Source: Candidatus Brocadia sinica JPN1 (GTDB lineage Bacteria; Planctomycetota; Brocadiia; Brocadiales; Brocadiaceae). From it: 64,000 nt of DNA. The notes beneath the pieces were generated by a model. That model searched no databases. It saw only the letters and a program-made list of their open reading frames with translations, and was not told the origin of the DNA. The position numbers and the translations under genes are program-made. The first letter of the stretch is position 1. Each line of letters starts with the position of its first letter. Positions 36,277 to 45,604 of this stretch are shown one piece after another. The stretch spans positions 124,001 through 188,000 of the forward strand of contig NZ_BAFN01000001.1 in assembly GCF_000949635.1 (NCBI RefSeq), given 5' to 3'.

Positions 36277-36505
36277 TGTTTTTCATCATCAAAATTTTAC
36301 TATCTATTATCTATTATCTATAGTATTTTTATGCCTTTTATTTCAAGAAAAAATAAAATATTTACCAGTCATGAAGCTGGCAAAACTCAAACAGGCAAAG
36401 TAGTTTGACACCTCTAGCATATTATGATATTATCAAAAAACGCATTTTCTAGTTAAGAGATTTGTAATTACTTTAATAATTCATAAAAAATGGAGAGAAT
36501 TTACA

Positions 36506-37462
36506 TTGGCAAAGGAAAAACTGGTTATCGTGGGTTCCAGGGGCAGTAAACTTGCGCTCATCCAAACAAATTGGGTTATATCAGAGCTTAAAAGGTTAAA
36601 TCCTGGATTTGAATTTCAGATCGAAAAAATTTCGACAAAGGGTGACAAGATTACCGATGCCCCCTTGTCCCGTTTAGGGGGAATTGGTTTATTTACCAAG
36701 GAACTGGAAACGGCTTTAATGAAAGGAAAGATAGACATTGCCGTTCACAGCGCCAAAGATGTGCCAACAGAGCTGCACGAGGGGTTAATGATCGGCGCCA
36801 CACCCAAGCGCGAGGACCCCCATGATGCCCTTATTAGTAACAACAATGCCAATTTAGAAAAGCTGCCCGATAATGCGCGTATTGGCACAAGCAGCCTTCG
36901 CAGAAAGGCACAATTACTTGCTTTTCGGCCCGATTTCAAAATTTTAGACCTGCGTGGCAATTTGGATACACGGCTTAAAAAACTTGAAACCGATGATCTG
37001 GATGCCATAGTCGTTGCCTATGCCGGATTACGAAGGATCGGTTATGCCGGCCCCATCAGCCAGATCATACCGTTTGATATTATGTTACCCGCTGTGGGAC
37101 AAGGTTCACTCTGTATCGAAATTCGTAACAATGATGCCCGGATTTATCAAATCGTTTCCAGCATTGATGATACACAGACCAGAATTGCAGTAGAAGCAGA
37201 ACGAGCTCTCTTAGCAAGACTTCAAGGTGGTTGTCAGGTGCCCATTGGAGCATATGCACAGACACAAAGTAACGAAGTGTTTCTGGAAGCGATCATTTGC
37301 ACCGTTGACGGCGACCATGCCATACGGGATAGCCACAGTGGCCCCACCAGTCAAGCAGCAAAAATAGGAGATGAACTTGCCCTGAGGATGCTGGAAAACG
37401 GTGGCAAGAGAATTCTCCATGAGATTCGCCAGGAATTTCAAGGACGCATTGACCATATTTAA
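36506..37462 (+). CDS. hemC: Hydroxymethylbilane synthase (porphobilinogen deaminase, EC 2.5.1.61)
   Basis: HemC polymerises four porphobilinogens to hydroxymethylbilane for heme synthesis. The 318 residues match the family from end to end: VGSRGSKLALIQTN at the start, STKGDKI, HSAKDVPTELHEGL, GTSSLRRKAQL, LDLRGNLDTRL, and the dipyrromethane-cofactor Cys in GGCQVPIGAYA. The start is a TTG at 36506 after GGAGAG; no earlier in-frame start fits. It is transcribed away from the riboswitch-controlled gene and converges on the cytochrome operon across a bidirectional terminator. The proximity to multiheme cytochromes fits a heme-demanding lifestyle. Confidence 0.97.
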   Translation: MAKEKLVIVGSRGSKLALIQTNWVISELKRLNPGFEFQIEKISTKGDKITDAPLSRLGGIGLFTKELETALMKGKIDIAVHSAKDVPTELHEGLMIGATPKREDPHDALISNNNANLEKLPDNARIGTSSLRRKAQLLAFRPDFKILDLRGNLDTRLKKLETDDLDAIVVAYAGLRRIGYAGPISQIIPFDIMLPAVGQGSLCIEIRNNDARIYQIVSSIDDTQTRIAVEAERALLARLQGGCQVPIGAYAQTQSNEVFLEAIICTVDGDHAIRDSHSGPTSQAAKIGDELALRMLENGGKRILHEIRQEFQGRIDHI

Positions 37463-37540
37463 AATTATTGTATTAATCTTTTCAACCAAAGTAAACGAAT
37501 CATCACCCGATAAGCTTATTCTTGCGATGCTATAAAACAA

Positions 37541-37571
37541 AAAGCCCATGATGAATAACATCATGGGCTTT
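37541..37571. terminator. Bidirectional Rho-independent terminator
   Basis: GCCCATGATG and its complement surround the loop AATAA, with A-rich bases before and TTT after (AAAGCCCATGATG ... CATCATGGGCTTT). It sits between convergent hemC and the octaheme cytochrome gene and can stop transcription from both. Confidence 0.85.
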
Positions 37572-37614
37572 CTTGTTTTCAATCCAGCTTAACTTTTATA
37601 CAAGCTGAAATCCA

Positions 37615-39225
37615 CTATTTTGTCAGAGAAACTTTCTCTATACGTCCTTCCCTGCGCAACCTGGCTGCTTCTGATTGAATCTTGGTAAACTCCATCATCA
37701 TAGGAGCCTGACCCCACCACCAGGAAACATCCTGTTGGACGTGGGCAGTTCCTTTGTAACCTTGGAGTTTATACCAGAACCATAATCTGTTGTACATATT
37801 CTCAATATTTGATGGATTATCCTGCTGTTGCAAGAACATGCCATAAACACCCAGGATGGGTCCCACTACGGGGAACTTACCCTTCAAGGTCTTGAAGGCG
37901 TTATAAATCGGCTCACCAAGGAATGCCGGACTAAGCTGCTTCTCAATCCCATCACTTAACGGGTAAGGATCCCTGTCTGCAGCACTGGGATGGAGGTATC
38001 CATCTGCAATCAAGTCCTCAACAACCTTCTGTGCCTGATCTGCCAGCTTGTGCGCCTGGAACATAAATTCATCCAGTGATTTCAAATAGGTGTCGGCAAA
38101 CCGATCACTGTGGCACTTCGCACAAACCTCTAGCCAATATGACCTCTTGGCAATATTTTCTTCCGAGTAGATATCAATCTTATCGGCAATAATCTTGATT
38201 CCATAAGGATAATCCTTCAACGAAGAAGTATATTCCAGGTTCTTTGGTGGTACCGTACCCATACGCCAAATACCCTTCATTACCGGATTGTGAATAAACC
38301 GGCCATGCTTTTCGTACATGTGGCAGAATTGGCATGTTGGGGTGCGATAGTCCTTGCCTGGCCTTACCTCAGACAATGGTCTTGTGAAATCAAAATGTTC
38401 TTCCTCCTTGTGGTAAATCACACCATGCTTCGATTCGCCATACGATTCAGCATCCGGATGGTCAGGTCCCATATGACAGGTAATACAGGCCTCTGGCTGT
38501 CTTCCTTCTGCGGCGCTGAACTTATGTCTGGTATGACACACATCGCATTTTTCCGCGCCTGAATGGCATAAATCACACCCATGCTGTCCGTATAAGTAGC
38601 CCCTTCGTGCAGCCTCGGCATACCAAGGCACTATGGTATTTGCCTCCCACGACTGGATGTGATTGGGACGGCCCACCTCTCTCTCGCGTAAGAAATCATC
38701 AAACTGAGGTCTGTGACATTCACCGCATACCTCTCCGGTTGGCATCCTGATCTGTTTCTTTTTTGTATCGGCATGGCAATCGAAACAGTGTACCTCATCT
38801 AAAATCCTGCCCGTGCGCTTCTCGATTTCAGCGGTTTTGCTCGATAGATAAGCGCTGCTTTTGGGATTTTTATGCCCGGAACTTCTCCAGTCTCTTACAA
38901 CGCCAGGGGTCGCTTCCTCATGGCATGTTACACACAAATCCCTTCTTTCTTTTTCAATAAAGATCGAATGGTCAAGATTTTTCATGGGTTCATAGTGTCT
39001 GTTGGGTTGCCAGTACATATCAAGCATCTGTGGCTTGAAATAGTCTTTAAACGGCCCTGAACCCTCGCTAAGCCCAACGTTATCTTTATAAACCGCCCTG
39101 TACCAATCAGGCGTTCCCTCATACAAATCTGGCGGTGTTTCCTTCTTGGGTGGTTGTTCAGCTGCCCACACCGCAGAAGTAAACAGCATCGCAGATAAAC
39201 ACAAGCCTATTCCTAGTTTTTTCAT
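37615..39225 (-). CDS. Octaheme hydroxylamine-oxidoreductase-like cytochrome c
   Basis: A signal peptide (about residues 1-22, ending AVWA) is followed by eight CxxCH motifs: CVTCH, CFDCH, CGECH, CDLCH, CDVCH, CITCH, CQFCH and CAKCH. The size (536 aa) and the C-terminal helical region with WFWYKLQGYKGTAH fit the HAO family of anammox bacteria. Members either oxidise hydroxylamine/hydrazine (Tyr-crosslinked heme) or lack the crosslink and reduce nitrite to NO. From the adjacent diheme gene I favour the nitrite-reducing HAOr type, but cannot prove it. The ATG at 39225 is preferred to 39240 because GGAGGTG precedes it. Confidence 0.93.
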   Translation of the reverse strand: MKKLGIGLCLSAMLFTSAVWAAEQPPKKETPPDLYEGTPDWYRAVYKDNVGLSEGSGPFKDYFKPQMLDMYWQPNRHYEPMKNLDHSIFIEKERRDLCVTCHEEATPGVVRDWRSSGHKNPKSSAYLSSKTAEIEKRTGRILDEVHCFDCHADTKKKQIRMPTGEVCGECHRPQFDDFLREREVGRPNHIQSWEANTIVPWYAEAARRGYLYGQHGCDLCHSGAEKCDVCHTRHKFSAAEGRQPEACITCHMGPDHPDAESYGESKHGVIYHKEEEHFDFTRPLSEVRPGKDYRTPTCQFCHMYEKHGRFIHNPVMKGIWRMGTVPPKNLEYTSSLKDYPYGIKIIADKIDIYSEENIAKRSYWLEVCAKCHSDRFADTYLKSLDEFMFQAHKLADQAQKVVEDLIADGYLHPSAADRDPYPLSDGIEKQLSPAFLGEPIYNAFKTLKGKFPVVGPILGVYGMFLQQQDNPSNIENMYNRLWFWYKLQGYKGTAHVQQDVSWWWGQAPMMMEFTKIQSEAARLRREGRIEKVSLTK

Positions 39226-39263
39226 TTCATTCACCTCCATAGGTATTAGAACATATTCAGATG

Positions 39264-40052
39264 CTATTTATGGGTATTTTCTTCTGGTTTAATGAGTGAC
39301 ATTACATAATACGTCAAACACCATCTTTCTTCGTCGGTAAGCTCCTTCGCAAACGATGGCATGGGAGTGCCGTTCAATCCCGTGGTAAATCTGAGGTAAA
39401 CATCCTGAGGTGAATTACCTCCCTTAAATTTCCCTGTAGTAAAATCAAAGGGTTTTATAGGAAATCCAAAATCATCTTCCTGTTCAGCAGCGCTGGGACC
39501 ATCTCCGCGTCCTTCGATGCCATGACACTTCCAGCATTCCAATTTTTCTTCGTAAATTTTTTTCCCCTCTGCAATGCATTTTTCCGTAGGTCTAACCCGC
39601 AAACCAACCTCGACGGGTGGGTCAGGTTTCCTGAACTCAAATGCCTCAGAAAAACTCTTCAGGACGGGAATCACCGATAAACGTTGTTCTTCCGTCAAAA
39701 TATCCCATGGTATCATGGTAGAATTTGGTACCCCAAAGGAAATCGTCCGGTAAATATCTTCGTCCGTAGGAAGTGAACCACTCGGAGTCGTTCTAAATTT
39801 ATAAGCACCTCTCGTAAAATCACGTGGCTTGGGGAGCATCGACCGTGCAAGTGGTCCATTTCCATTACCTTCCTCTCCGTGACAGGGGCTACAATATTTT
39901 TTATAAGTATCCTTACCCAAATCTGTAACCTCTGTTGGTATTTTAAATTCGGCTTTAGCATTCATTGGCGCTATACCTAACATCATGGCTATGCCCGCTA
40001 CCGCCGTTGCACTCCATAAGCCAACCCTATCCAATAAGACCTTAGGTTTCAT
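39264..40052 (-). CDS. Exported diheme cytochrome c, likely partner of the octaheme protein
   Basis: The 262-residue protein has a signal peptide (ending NAKAEF) and two c-type heme domains: YCSPCHGEEGNGNGP near residue 50 and ECWKCHGIEGRGDGP near residue 173. Each is followed by a Met-bearing ligand segment: TMIPW, then GTPMPSFAKELTDEERW. It is an electron carrier in the periplasm or anammoxosome. The ATG at 40052 is supported by AAAGGAGGAAGG. It lies 38 bases upstream of the octaheme gene on the same strand. In Kuenenia, a diheme/octaheme pair of this sort forms the HAOr complex. Confidence 0.92.
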   Translation of the reverse strand: MKPKVLLDRVGLWSATAVAGIAMMLGIAPMNAKAEFKIPTEVTDLGKDTYKKYCSPCHGEEGNGNGPLARSMLPKPRDFTRGAYKFRTTPSGSLPTDEDIYRTISFGVPNSTMIPWDILTEEQRLSVIPVLKSFSEAFEFRKPDPPVEVGLRVRPTEKCIAEGKKIYEEKLECWKCHGIEGRGDGPSAAEQEDDFGFPIKPFDFTTGKFKGGNSPQDVYLRFTTGLNGTPMPSFAKELTDEERWCLTYYVMSLIKPEENTHK

Positions 40053-40131
40053 ATTCAGCCTTCCTCCTTTCCGATTGCAGTTATATAAACCCAACTATTT
40101 TGTCTAGCCAGTACATGTTTTTGTTTTTTTT

Positions 40132-40869
40132 CTAATTCTGCGAATAAACAAATTCTATGGTAGTAATTTCTTTCGGGTGAACCGTTACCTCCTTTTCTAA
40201 GTTTCCTAACTCTTCATGCCATACCTGGAATTTATACGTTCCCGGCGGGATATCACAAATTTCAAAATATCCGTTTCTGTCTGTCATATCAAAATAGGGA
40301 TTATCAAAGACAACAATCCATGCATACGTATTTTTGTGAAGATCGCATGTCAGCTTAATAATTTCGGAATAATCAAATTTTTTTGATATTCTTTGTTTGT
40401 AAGTGGTGCCAAGGTTAAATGGCTGATTCTTCATTGACCGGGTATGAATATTATGCATCACCTCATCACCATTTAAGATGTCAATCGTGGTTCCTGTCAA
40501 AATCGCAAGTACGCGAGGGATAAAAATATTATTTTGCTGATCCATTATCGGATGGATTGCAGGTATTATCTTTTTTTTACCGTGTGTGATATCTTTCAGA
40601 GAAACTACGGCGTTTTTAAGCCCATTATTGATTTTACTGAAGACAAGTTTTTCAGTTGTGGTTTTAGAGGCCTCTGATATTTCCCAATCACGATGGAGAT
40701 TTAATCCCGGCGTCGCTAAGTCGCCCATGTATTTCACATTGCCAATAACAGTACCACCGTCTGAAACCTCTATCTCGGTATAATCATTCTCCGCTAATAT
40801 ACCCGTTGAAGATATGAGATTCCAACCAATGAACCCAAATAAGGCGCTAAGAAAAAATAACTGCTTCAT
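40132..40869 (-). CDS. Exported cupredoxin-like protein with a carboxypeptidase-regulatory domain
   Basis: A signal peptide (about residues 1-27, ending GILA) is followed by a cupredoxin-like domain with possible type-1 copper ligands: HNIHTRS, then LTCDLHKNTYAW (Cys and His spaced as in plastocyanins). The end (NGYFEICDIPPGTYKFQVWHEELG) is a carboxypeptidase-regulatory-like beta-sandwich. It is probably a periplasmic redox or copper-binding protein. The ATG at 40869 begins the signal peptide; there is no strong Shine-Dalgarno. It is 79 bases upstream of the diheme gene and may be part of the same transcript. Confidence 0.8.
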   Translation of the reverse strand: MKQLFFLSALFGFIGWNLISSTGILAENDYTEIEVSDGGTVIGNVKYMGDLATPGLNLHRDWEISEASKTTTEKLVFSKINNGLKNAVVSLKDITHGKKKIIPAIHPIMDQQNNIFIPRVLAILTGTTIDILNGDEVMHNIHTRSMKNQPFNLGTTYKQRISKKFDYSEIIKLTCDLHKNTYAWIVVFDNPYFDMTDRNGYFEICDIPPGTYKFQVWHEELGNLEKEVTVHPKEITTIEFVYSQN

Positions 40870-41122
40870 AAATTTAACAGAGTTTTTTAAGCAAAATAAT
40901 AACGACCACAAACAATTGACAAAAACCGTTCCCACACCTCGCAAAAATACAAAAAAAACAAAATATCTTCTAAGTACTCCATTTCAGTTACACTTAAATA
41001 TTTATACGTTCATGCACTTTTCAGGGATATTATTCTCAGCACGATTTCACAAATGAAATAACGCTTTCACAATATAATATTGTTTACCAAAACATAAGCT
41101 CCGTACTCATGAAGAGATATAT

Positions 41123-43273
41123 TTATTGATCAAGAGTCCGTCCTAATGGATTATCCGTTACTGCAAATGTCCCCTTATCAACATTCTTACCATCTACAAA
41201 TACCAGGTAACTATATTTTCCATAGTGTGGGATCTTGTATCCTACGCTTTTAATCGCATCCGGACCTAGCCCCATAAACACGGCGACACCTTTTTTTCTG
41301 TTCTTAACATTTTTAGAAGTCACAAGCAGGGCATTCCCTTTATCTTTGTACGTTACTTTATTTACCCCAAATGATCCTGCTTCAAGGGAAAAATCCTTTG
41401 ATAAATTTTCGACAAACATCTTCGTGAGTTTGTTCTCTGCTGGCCCTCCCAGAACAAACAGGCTTTTTTGACTTAATTCCTTTTCTGTAACCTCCGTGTC
41501 TGCCCTTACGGCCGTTTTTTTATCTGCCAGGGATTCTGCAAGCTTTTTGTACGATTCTTGTGAAGCACCTTCTCCACCCGTCGGATACACAACGACCTTA
41601 TTCTCGTCTCCCAATACCAAATCTATCGTAGGAGGAATTTCTTCCGTATGGAGACGCCGAAACACATCACATTGAGGATCTATGATAATATACCTGGGTT
41701 GAGATTTTGTCCGGAGGGAAATGTGATCAGACTGTCCTTTTACTTCTGCAATGGTATGAAAATTTCCTTCGTCAAGTCCCAGACGAACTGACAAGAAGAG
41801 ATGGTATGGCTTGCCTTTTTGGATGACCTCTACCTTTGTCAGCCAACCATCGATGACCTTCTCCACCTCTGTTTTACCCAATTCAAGAAAGGGCGCACCT
41901 TCCCAATTAATCCACTGTTCAAAGAACCAGGATAAATCCATCTTGCCGGTATCTTCAAACACATACTGGATATCTTTCCAACTTGCCTGCTGCCAAATCA
42001 TTTCTTTATAAAATCTCCTGAGCGATTTATAAAACAACTCATCTCCAACCATCCGCCTGAGCATGTGGAATACCATCGCCGTCTTCCCATACCCAATAGC
42101 CCTGGTTGCCTGGTCCCTTCTGCCAATAAATTTTTTTAAAGGGAAATCATTCTCTCCCGTTACGTAATTGGTGTACTTTCTACAAATGTCCTTGCGATAC
42201 TCCTCGGCTGAGGCACTATCCTTAAGTTCTTTATAATAATAGTCTGCCATATAAGTAGTCAACCCTTCGCACCAGTTCCCCTGAGATTCATCCACGAAGA
42301 CCGAATTTCCCCACCAGTTATGTAAGATCTCATGGCCCAGAGAAGTATCTACAATAAACGGCATTTTTACTACGGTATTTCCCAGCAGGGTAAACGAAGG
42401 CATGCCATATCCCGTCTGAAAGAAATTTTCTACAATGGCAAACTTTCCGTATGGATAGTCCCCCAGGAGTTTTTGATACATATCCAGATAGCGCTTTGTA
42501 GCGTTTATATACGTTTCTACCAAGCCTTGCTCTTCGGGGAAAAAATAAGCGTAAATATCGATACCCTTATGGTTGATGCTTGTCACTTTATATTTCCCGG
42601 CAACAAGGTCACATCCCTCTGACACATTCCTTTCTTCCCACGTGGTATAAGTCTTACCATCAATCGATTTCCTGCTTACCAGCGTACCTTGCGTTACTGC
42701 CTCATGTCCTTCAGGCGTAATAGCAGTCACCCGAAAAGCCGCCAAAGAGCCGGGGATATCCGGATACCACGTACATGCAGGGCTCAGGTAAACCCCTGCC
42801 TCATCAATAATACCGGTCGTTTCACCAACGTCCTCCAACTCTAACGAGGCCGGCTTTTCAAAAAGGCATCCTTCGTATGCAATATCCAAAATCAAGCCGT
42901 CTGCTTGCCTCAAATCCGATGGTATTGTAATCTCCAGACACTGTACATTCCCGGCAACACCCTTTTGGATAAGACTGTCTATATCGAAACCCCTGGTTCG
43001 TACCTTAAAATCCAATTTTCTATCTAACGAACCCACGGACAGGATTTGAAATGCCCCGTTGATAAGACACGAAACCTTTTCCGTATCCTTACATTGCACC
43101 TGCATATGATCAACGGCCTTTAACTTATGCTCTTTCAGAAAAAGTTCAATCTCCAGATTGTGGCTTTGAATCTTATTTTCGCGAACTTCTTTGGCACACA
43201 AGGTAGACATCGTCATAATTAATAAAACACACATAAAAGTTAAAATACATTTACTTTTCACTGTAGTTAACAT
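41123..43273 (-). CDS. M1-family (aminopeptidase N-like) metallopeptidase, exported
   Basis: A signal peptide (about residues 1-28) is followed by a gluzincin fold with the zinc motif HEILH (residues 314-318) and, 18 residues on, the third ligand Glu in CEGLTTY (336). The N-terminal domain resembles M1 peptidase sandwich domains (ACTWYPDIPGSLAAFRVT). After the catalytic domain comes an additional C-terminal region of about 190 residues (DENKVVVYPTGGEG ... VLGGPAENKLT) of unknown role. The ATG at 43273 follows AAAGGAG. Substrate and product are unknown. It heads away from the small genes at 43482. Confidence 0.85.
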   Translation of the reverse strand: MLTTVKSKCILTFMCVLLIMTMSTLCAKEVRENKIQSHNLEIELFLKEHKLKAVDHMQVQCKDTEKVSCLINGAFQILSVGSLDRKLDFKVRTRGFDIDSLIQKGVAGNVQCLEITIPSDLRQADGLILDIAYEGCLFEKPASLELEDVGETTGIIDEAGVYLSPACTWYPDIPGSLAAFRVTAITPEGHEAVTQGTLVSRKSIDGKTYTTWEERNVSEGCDLVAGKYKVTSINHKGIDIYAYFFPEEQGLVETYINATKRYLDMYQKLLGDYPYGKFAIVENFFQTGYGMPSFTLLGNTVVKMPFIVDTSLGHEILHNWWGNSVFVDESQGNWCEGLTTYMADYYYKELKDSASAEEYRKDICRKYTNYVTGENDFPLKKFIGRRDQATRAIGYGKTAMVFHMLRRMVGDELFYKSLRRFYKEMIWQQASWKDIQYVFEDTGKMDLSWFFEQWINWEGAPFLELGKTEVEKVIDGWLTKVEVIQKGKPYHLFLSVRLGLDEGNFHTIAEVKGQSDHISLRTKSQPRYIIIDPQCDVFRRLHTEEIPPTIDLVLGDENKVVVYPTGGEGASQESYKKLAESLADKKTAVRADTEVTEKELSQKSLFVLGGPAENKLTKMFVENLSKDFSLEAGSFGVNKVTYKDKGNALLVTSKNVKNRKKGVAVFMGLGPDAIKSVGYKIPHYGKYSYLVFVDGKNVDKGTFAVTDNPLGRTLDQ

Positions 43274-43481
43274 ACCCAACTCCTTTAAAAACATTCAAAC
43301 ATTCGTTATATCTTTTACCATTGATTTTGATATTCATCCATGTTATTAAATTACCAGTTTTTGTAAAGGCAAAAATATTAGAGATGCAGAATCTTTCTGT
43401 ATTTCTAGTTGATTGCAGAATTATTTTTATATAATAAATAGTTAAGCACCACAAACTATCATCTCGAAGGAGATAACTCAA

Positions 43482-43943
43482 ATGACACATGAATCCATAG
43501 CAGCATATGCCTCATGTTTATTATCGATAATCGGTATAATAATTAGCGTTTGGGCGATACGCAAAGCAGAAAACTCAAATACAATTACAAATGAATTACA
43601 AAAAAATATGTTTAAGAAAGACAAGGTTATTGATTTGGCTATGGCATGGAACGGCATTAATGCCATCGATCCGGAAAACTTAATAACTCCTGATGTTGTT
43701 AAAGCGGTCAATGCTTTGGAATTAACTGCATCTCTTTGGAATCATGATGTTGTAGCAAAGGAAATATTACATCAAAGTTATTGGCAGTCATTTAGAGATT
43801 TATACGATGTATTGTACCATTGTAACAAAATACCACCTGGACTAAAAAAAACATGTAGGGATTATATTACGAAAGAAATATCTAAGGCCTATGAGGAAAT
43901 TAAACGATATGATCTTAATCAAGTCGCTCAGACAACAATGTAA
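43482..43943 (+). CDS. Unknown protein with one N-terminal membrane segment, 153 aa
   Basis: I do not recognise this protein. Residues about 8-26 (YASCLLSIIGIIISVWAIR) form a single membrane anchor. The rest is helical: a stretch with NALELTASLWNHDVVAKEIL and another with KTCRDYITKEISKAYEEIKRY. It resembles DUF4760-like small membrane proteins, but that is a weak impression. The start is well supported by GAAGGAGATAACTCAA before the ATG. A second small gene follows 14 bases later. The pair lies at the start of the accessory region. Confidence 0.75.
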   Translation: MTHESIAAYASCLLSIIGIIISVWAIRKAENSNTITNELQKNMFKKDKVIDLAMAWNGINAIDPENLITPDVVKAVNALELTASLWNHDVVAKEILHQSYWQSFRDLYDVLYHCNKIPPGLKKTCRDYITKEISKAYEEIKRYDLNQVAQTTM

Positions 43944-43957
43944 GGAGGAATAAAACA

Positions 43958-44173
43958 ATGAAAATATCGGAAGTTATACAGAAAATCCAAGAGGCTACAA
44001 CAGCTATAAAGATATATAGAACGGGAAATATTGAAAAATCAGCCGGATTTTATGAGAAGCCAAAAGAAGAACAGGCCGTAAAAGAAGCCGCTGCTCAATT
44101 AATGTTAGAGGCAAAAATGCTTGGACCATCTGGGTCTGTATGTCCAAGATGTGGAGGTAGTGGTCGAGCATGA
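43958..44173 (+). CDS. Unknown small protein with a C-terminal CxxC(GGSGR) motif, 71 aa
   Basis: The 71-residue product is helical and charged, ending in CPRCGGSGRA, which matches one CxxCxGxG repeat of DnaJ-type zinc fingers but stands alone here. AAGGAGGAATAAAACA before the ATG gives a good ribosome-binding site. It follows 43482 by 14 bases and is probably cotranscribed. No function is proposed. Confidence 0.7.
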   Translation: MKISEVIQKIQEATTAIKIYRTGNIEKSAGFYEKPKEEQAVKEAAAQLMLEAKMLGPSGSVCPRCGGSGRA

Positions 44174-44441
44174 AATATAGAGACTAACAACAGGTGCAGT
44201 GAACGGCCTGACGGTCACCGATGATTACTAAACGTTAGGCAGCAAGGTAGGGTAGGCACTGCCTACCAAAAATTCAGCAATCGTGGTGGGTTCTGCGTAA
44301 AGGATTAGATCGAAATGGTTTTGACAAATAATCGGTAATTGGGGGTGGTGTACGTACGACATCCTACGTTAAATATCAGGTGTCCACCACTTTGGAACCG
44401 CGGGATTGATTATGGCGGGCAATGCCCGCCCTACATAAAAA
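44174..44441. repeat. REP-containing gap before the decayed transposase
   Basis: It carries REP palindromes: GGTAGGCA-C-TGCCTACC at 44251-44267 and GGCGGGCA-A-TGCCCGCC at 44414-44430. No gene is visible. Confidence 0.75.
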
Positions 44442-44843
44442 TTACGTGGATGGGTGCTGCTGCCTGACCATATCCATTGCATATGGACTCTTCCGGAAAA
44501 TGGCGGTGATTATTCCAAACGCTGGGGCATGATTAAGGCAGGATTTTCAAAAAGGGCAAAAAACCTGTTTCATCGTAACGAATAGATGACCGATTCAAAA
44601 CGGAAATACCGCGAAGCAACGATCTGGCAACGGCGTTTTTGGGAACACATGATTCGTGATGAGGATGATTTTAGAAGACACATGGATTATCTGCATTTTA
44701 ACCCGGTAAAGCATGGATTGGTAAAACGTGTCAAGGACTGGCCGTATTCGACGTTTCACCGGTTTGTGAAAAATGGGTTTTATCCGCCAGATTGGGGTGG
44801 AGATGAAATGGATGCGATAACCGATGCGGATTTTGGAGAATGA
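44442..44843 (+). pseudogene. REP-associated tyrosine transposase (RAYT), N-truncated with an in-frame stop
   Basis: The frame starts after a REP palindrome and reads [19 protein letters not shown] (HUH motif HIH), then [11 protein letters not shown], a TAG at 44583-44585, and in the same frame MTDSKRKYREATIWQRRFWEHMIRDEDDFRRHMDYLHFNPVKHGLV. The HUH motif and the WQRRFWEH/YLHFNPVKHGL block are typical of RAYT proteins, which cut at REP sequences. The first 60 or so residues are missing and the TAG cuts it in two, so it is inactive. The REPs remain around it. Confidence 0.8.
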
Positions 44844-44849
44844 TATTTT

Positions 44850-44866
44850 GGCAGGCAATGCCTGCC
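44850..44866. repeat. REP palindrome after the RAYT remnant
   Basis: GGCAGGCA-A-TGCCTGCC, followed by CTAC. It is the same form as the two upstream REPs (consensus GGYRGGCANTGCCYRCC). Confidence 0.8.
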
Positions 44867-44987
44867 CTACCTGACTGCGTATAGACGTATGGGCGAGAAT
44901 AGAATGAATTATCCCTAGGCTAAAGCCCAGTGTTTTCTGGCCGATTTTATAAAGCAAAGTGCATTTTGCAAATTTATAAAAGAATCG

Positions 44988-45383
44988 TTACGTCCCTTTC
45001 TCCTTCCAGGGCTCCGAATGCGACTGTATCCATTGGGTAATCTCCTCAACTGATTTTTCTCCACGGGCAATCGACCAGAAAAAAGGTTCAATTTCCTCAG
45101 AAGGAATCAAGCGATAGCCATTCATTCTGAGGCATACATCAGCAGACACTAAAGCTACTCGCTTATTTCCATCGACGAAAGGATGAAAGGCTATGATGGA
45201 ATGGATTAGAGCTGCTACTTTGCTCCATAAGTCAGGAAATAGCTCCTGTCCTTGAAAAGAAGTAAAAGGTCTTGCTAATGATGAGTCTAATCCGCCTAAA
45301 TTAATAACTCCATGCACGCCGCCTGTTTCATCAACAATCATTTCATGAATGACGAACAATTCCTCTAAAGATACCCAGTTCAC
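44988..45383 (-). CDS. doc: Doc-like Fic-family toxin (death on curing)
   Basis: This 131-residue protein has the Doc variant of the Fic motif, HPFVDGNKRVAL (about residues 66-77), and the short Doc-type length. Doc toxins are kinases that phosphorylate EF-Tu to stop translation. The protein starts four bases inside the end of the antitoxin gene upstream (overlap), the usual arrangement. The end of the gene lies close to the RAYT remnant. Its activity in this organism is not known, but the motif is complete. Confidence 0.92.
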   Translation of the reverse strand: MNWVSLEELFVIHEMIVDETGGVHGVINLGGLDSSLARPFTSFQGQELFPDLWSKVAALIHSIIAFHPFVDGNKRVALVSADVCLRMNGYRLIPSEEIEPFFWSIARGEKSVEEITQWIQSHSEPWKEKGT

Positions 45384-45604
45384 TTTGCAAGCCCTTTTAG
45401 AGTTTTACGATGTTCTTCAATGGATATTTTGGTAAGTTTTTCAATGCGTGCTAGACGCTCTTTATCCAGCGGAGGAGGTATCAAAAGAATATCTCCGCCC
45501 ACTTCAATCACTTCGTAACTATCCCACTGAGAACTTTCTTTAAAAGAGTCGGGCATTGTTATTGATTGATCTTTTTCCCTTTTTGCTATTCCGAGATATT
45601 TCAT
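45380..45604 (-). CDS. Antitoxin of the Doc module (AbrB/Phd-like)
   Basis: The 74-residue protein precedes the Doc toxin with a four-base overlap. The N-terminal half (SITMPDSFKESSQWDSYEVIEVGGDILLIPP) resembles an AbrB-type swapped-hairpin DNA-binding domain, and the C-terminal half is helical (ARIEKLTKISIEEHRKTLKGL), as in antitoxins that cover the toxin. Sequence similarity to a named family is weak. GGGAGGTATGAGCC before the ATG is a good ribosome-binding site. It probably represses the operon. Confidence 0.8.
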   Translation of the reverse strand: MKYLGIAKREKDQSITMPDSFKESSQWDSYEVIEVGGDILLIPPPLDKERLARIEKLTKISIEEHRKTLKGLAK

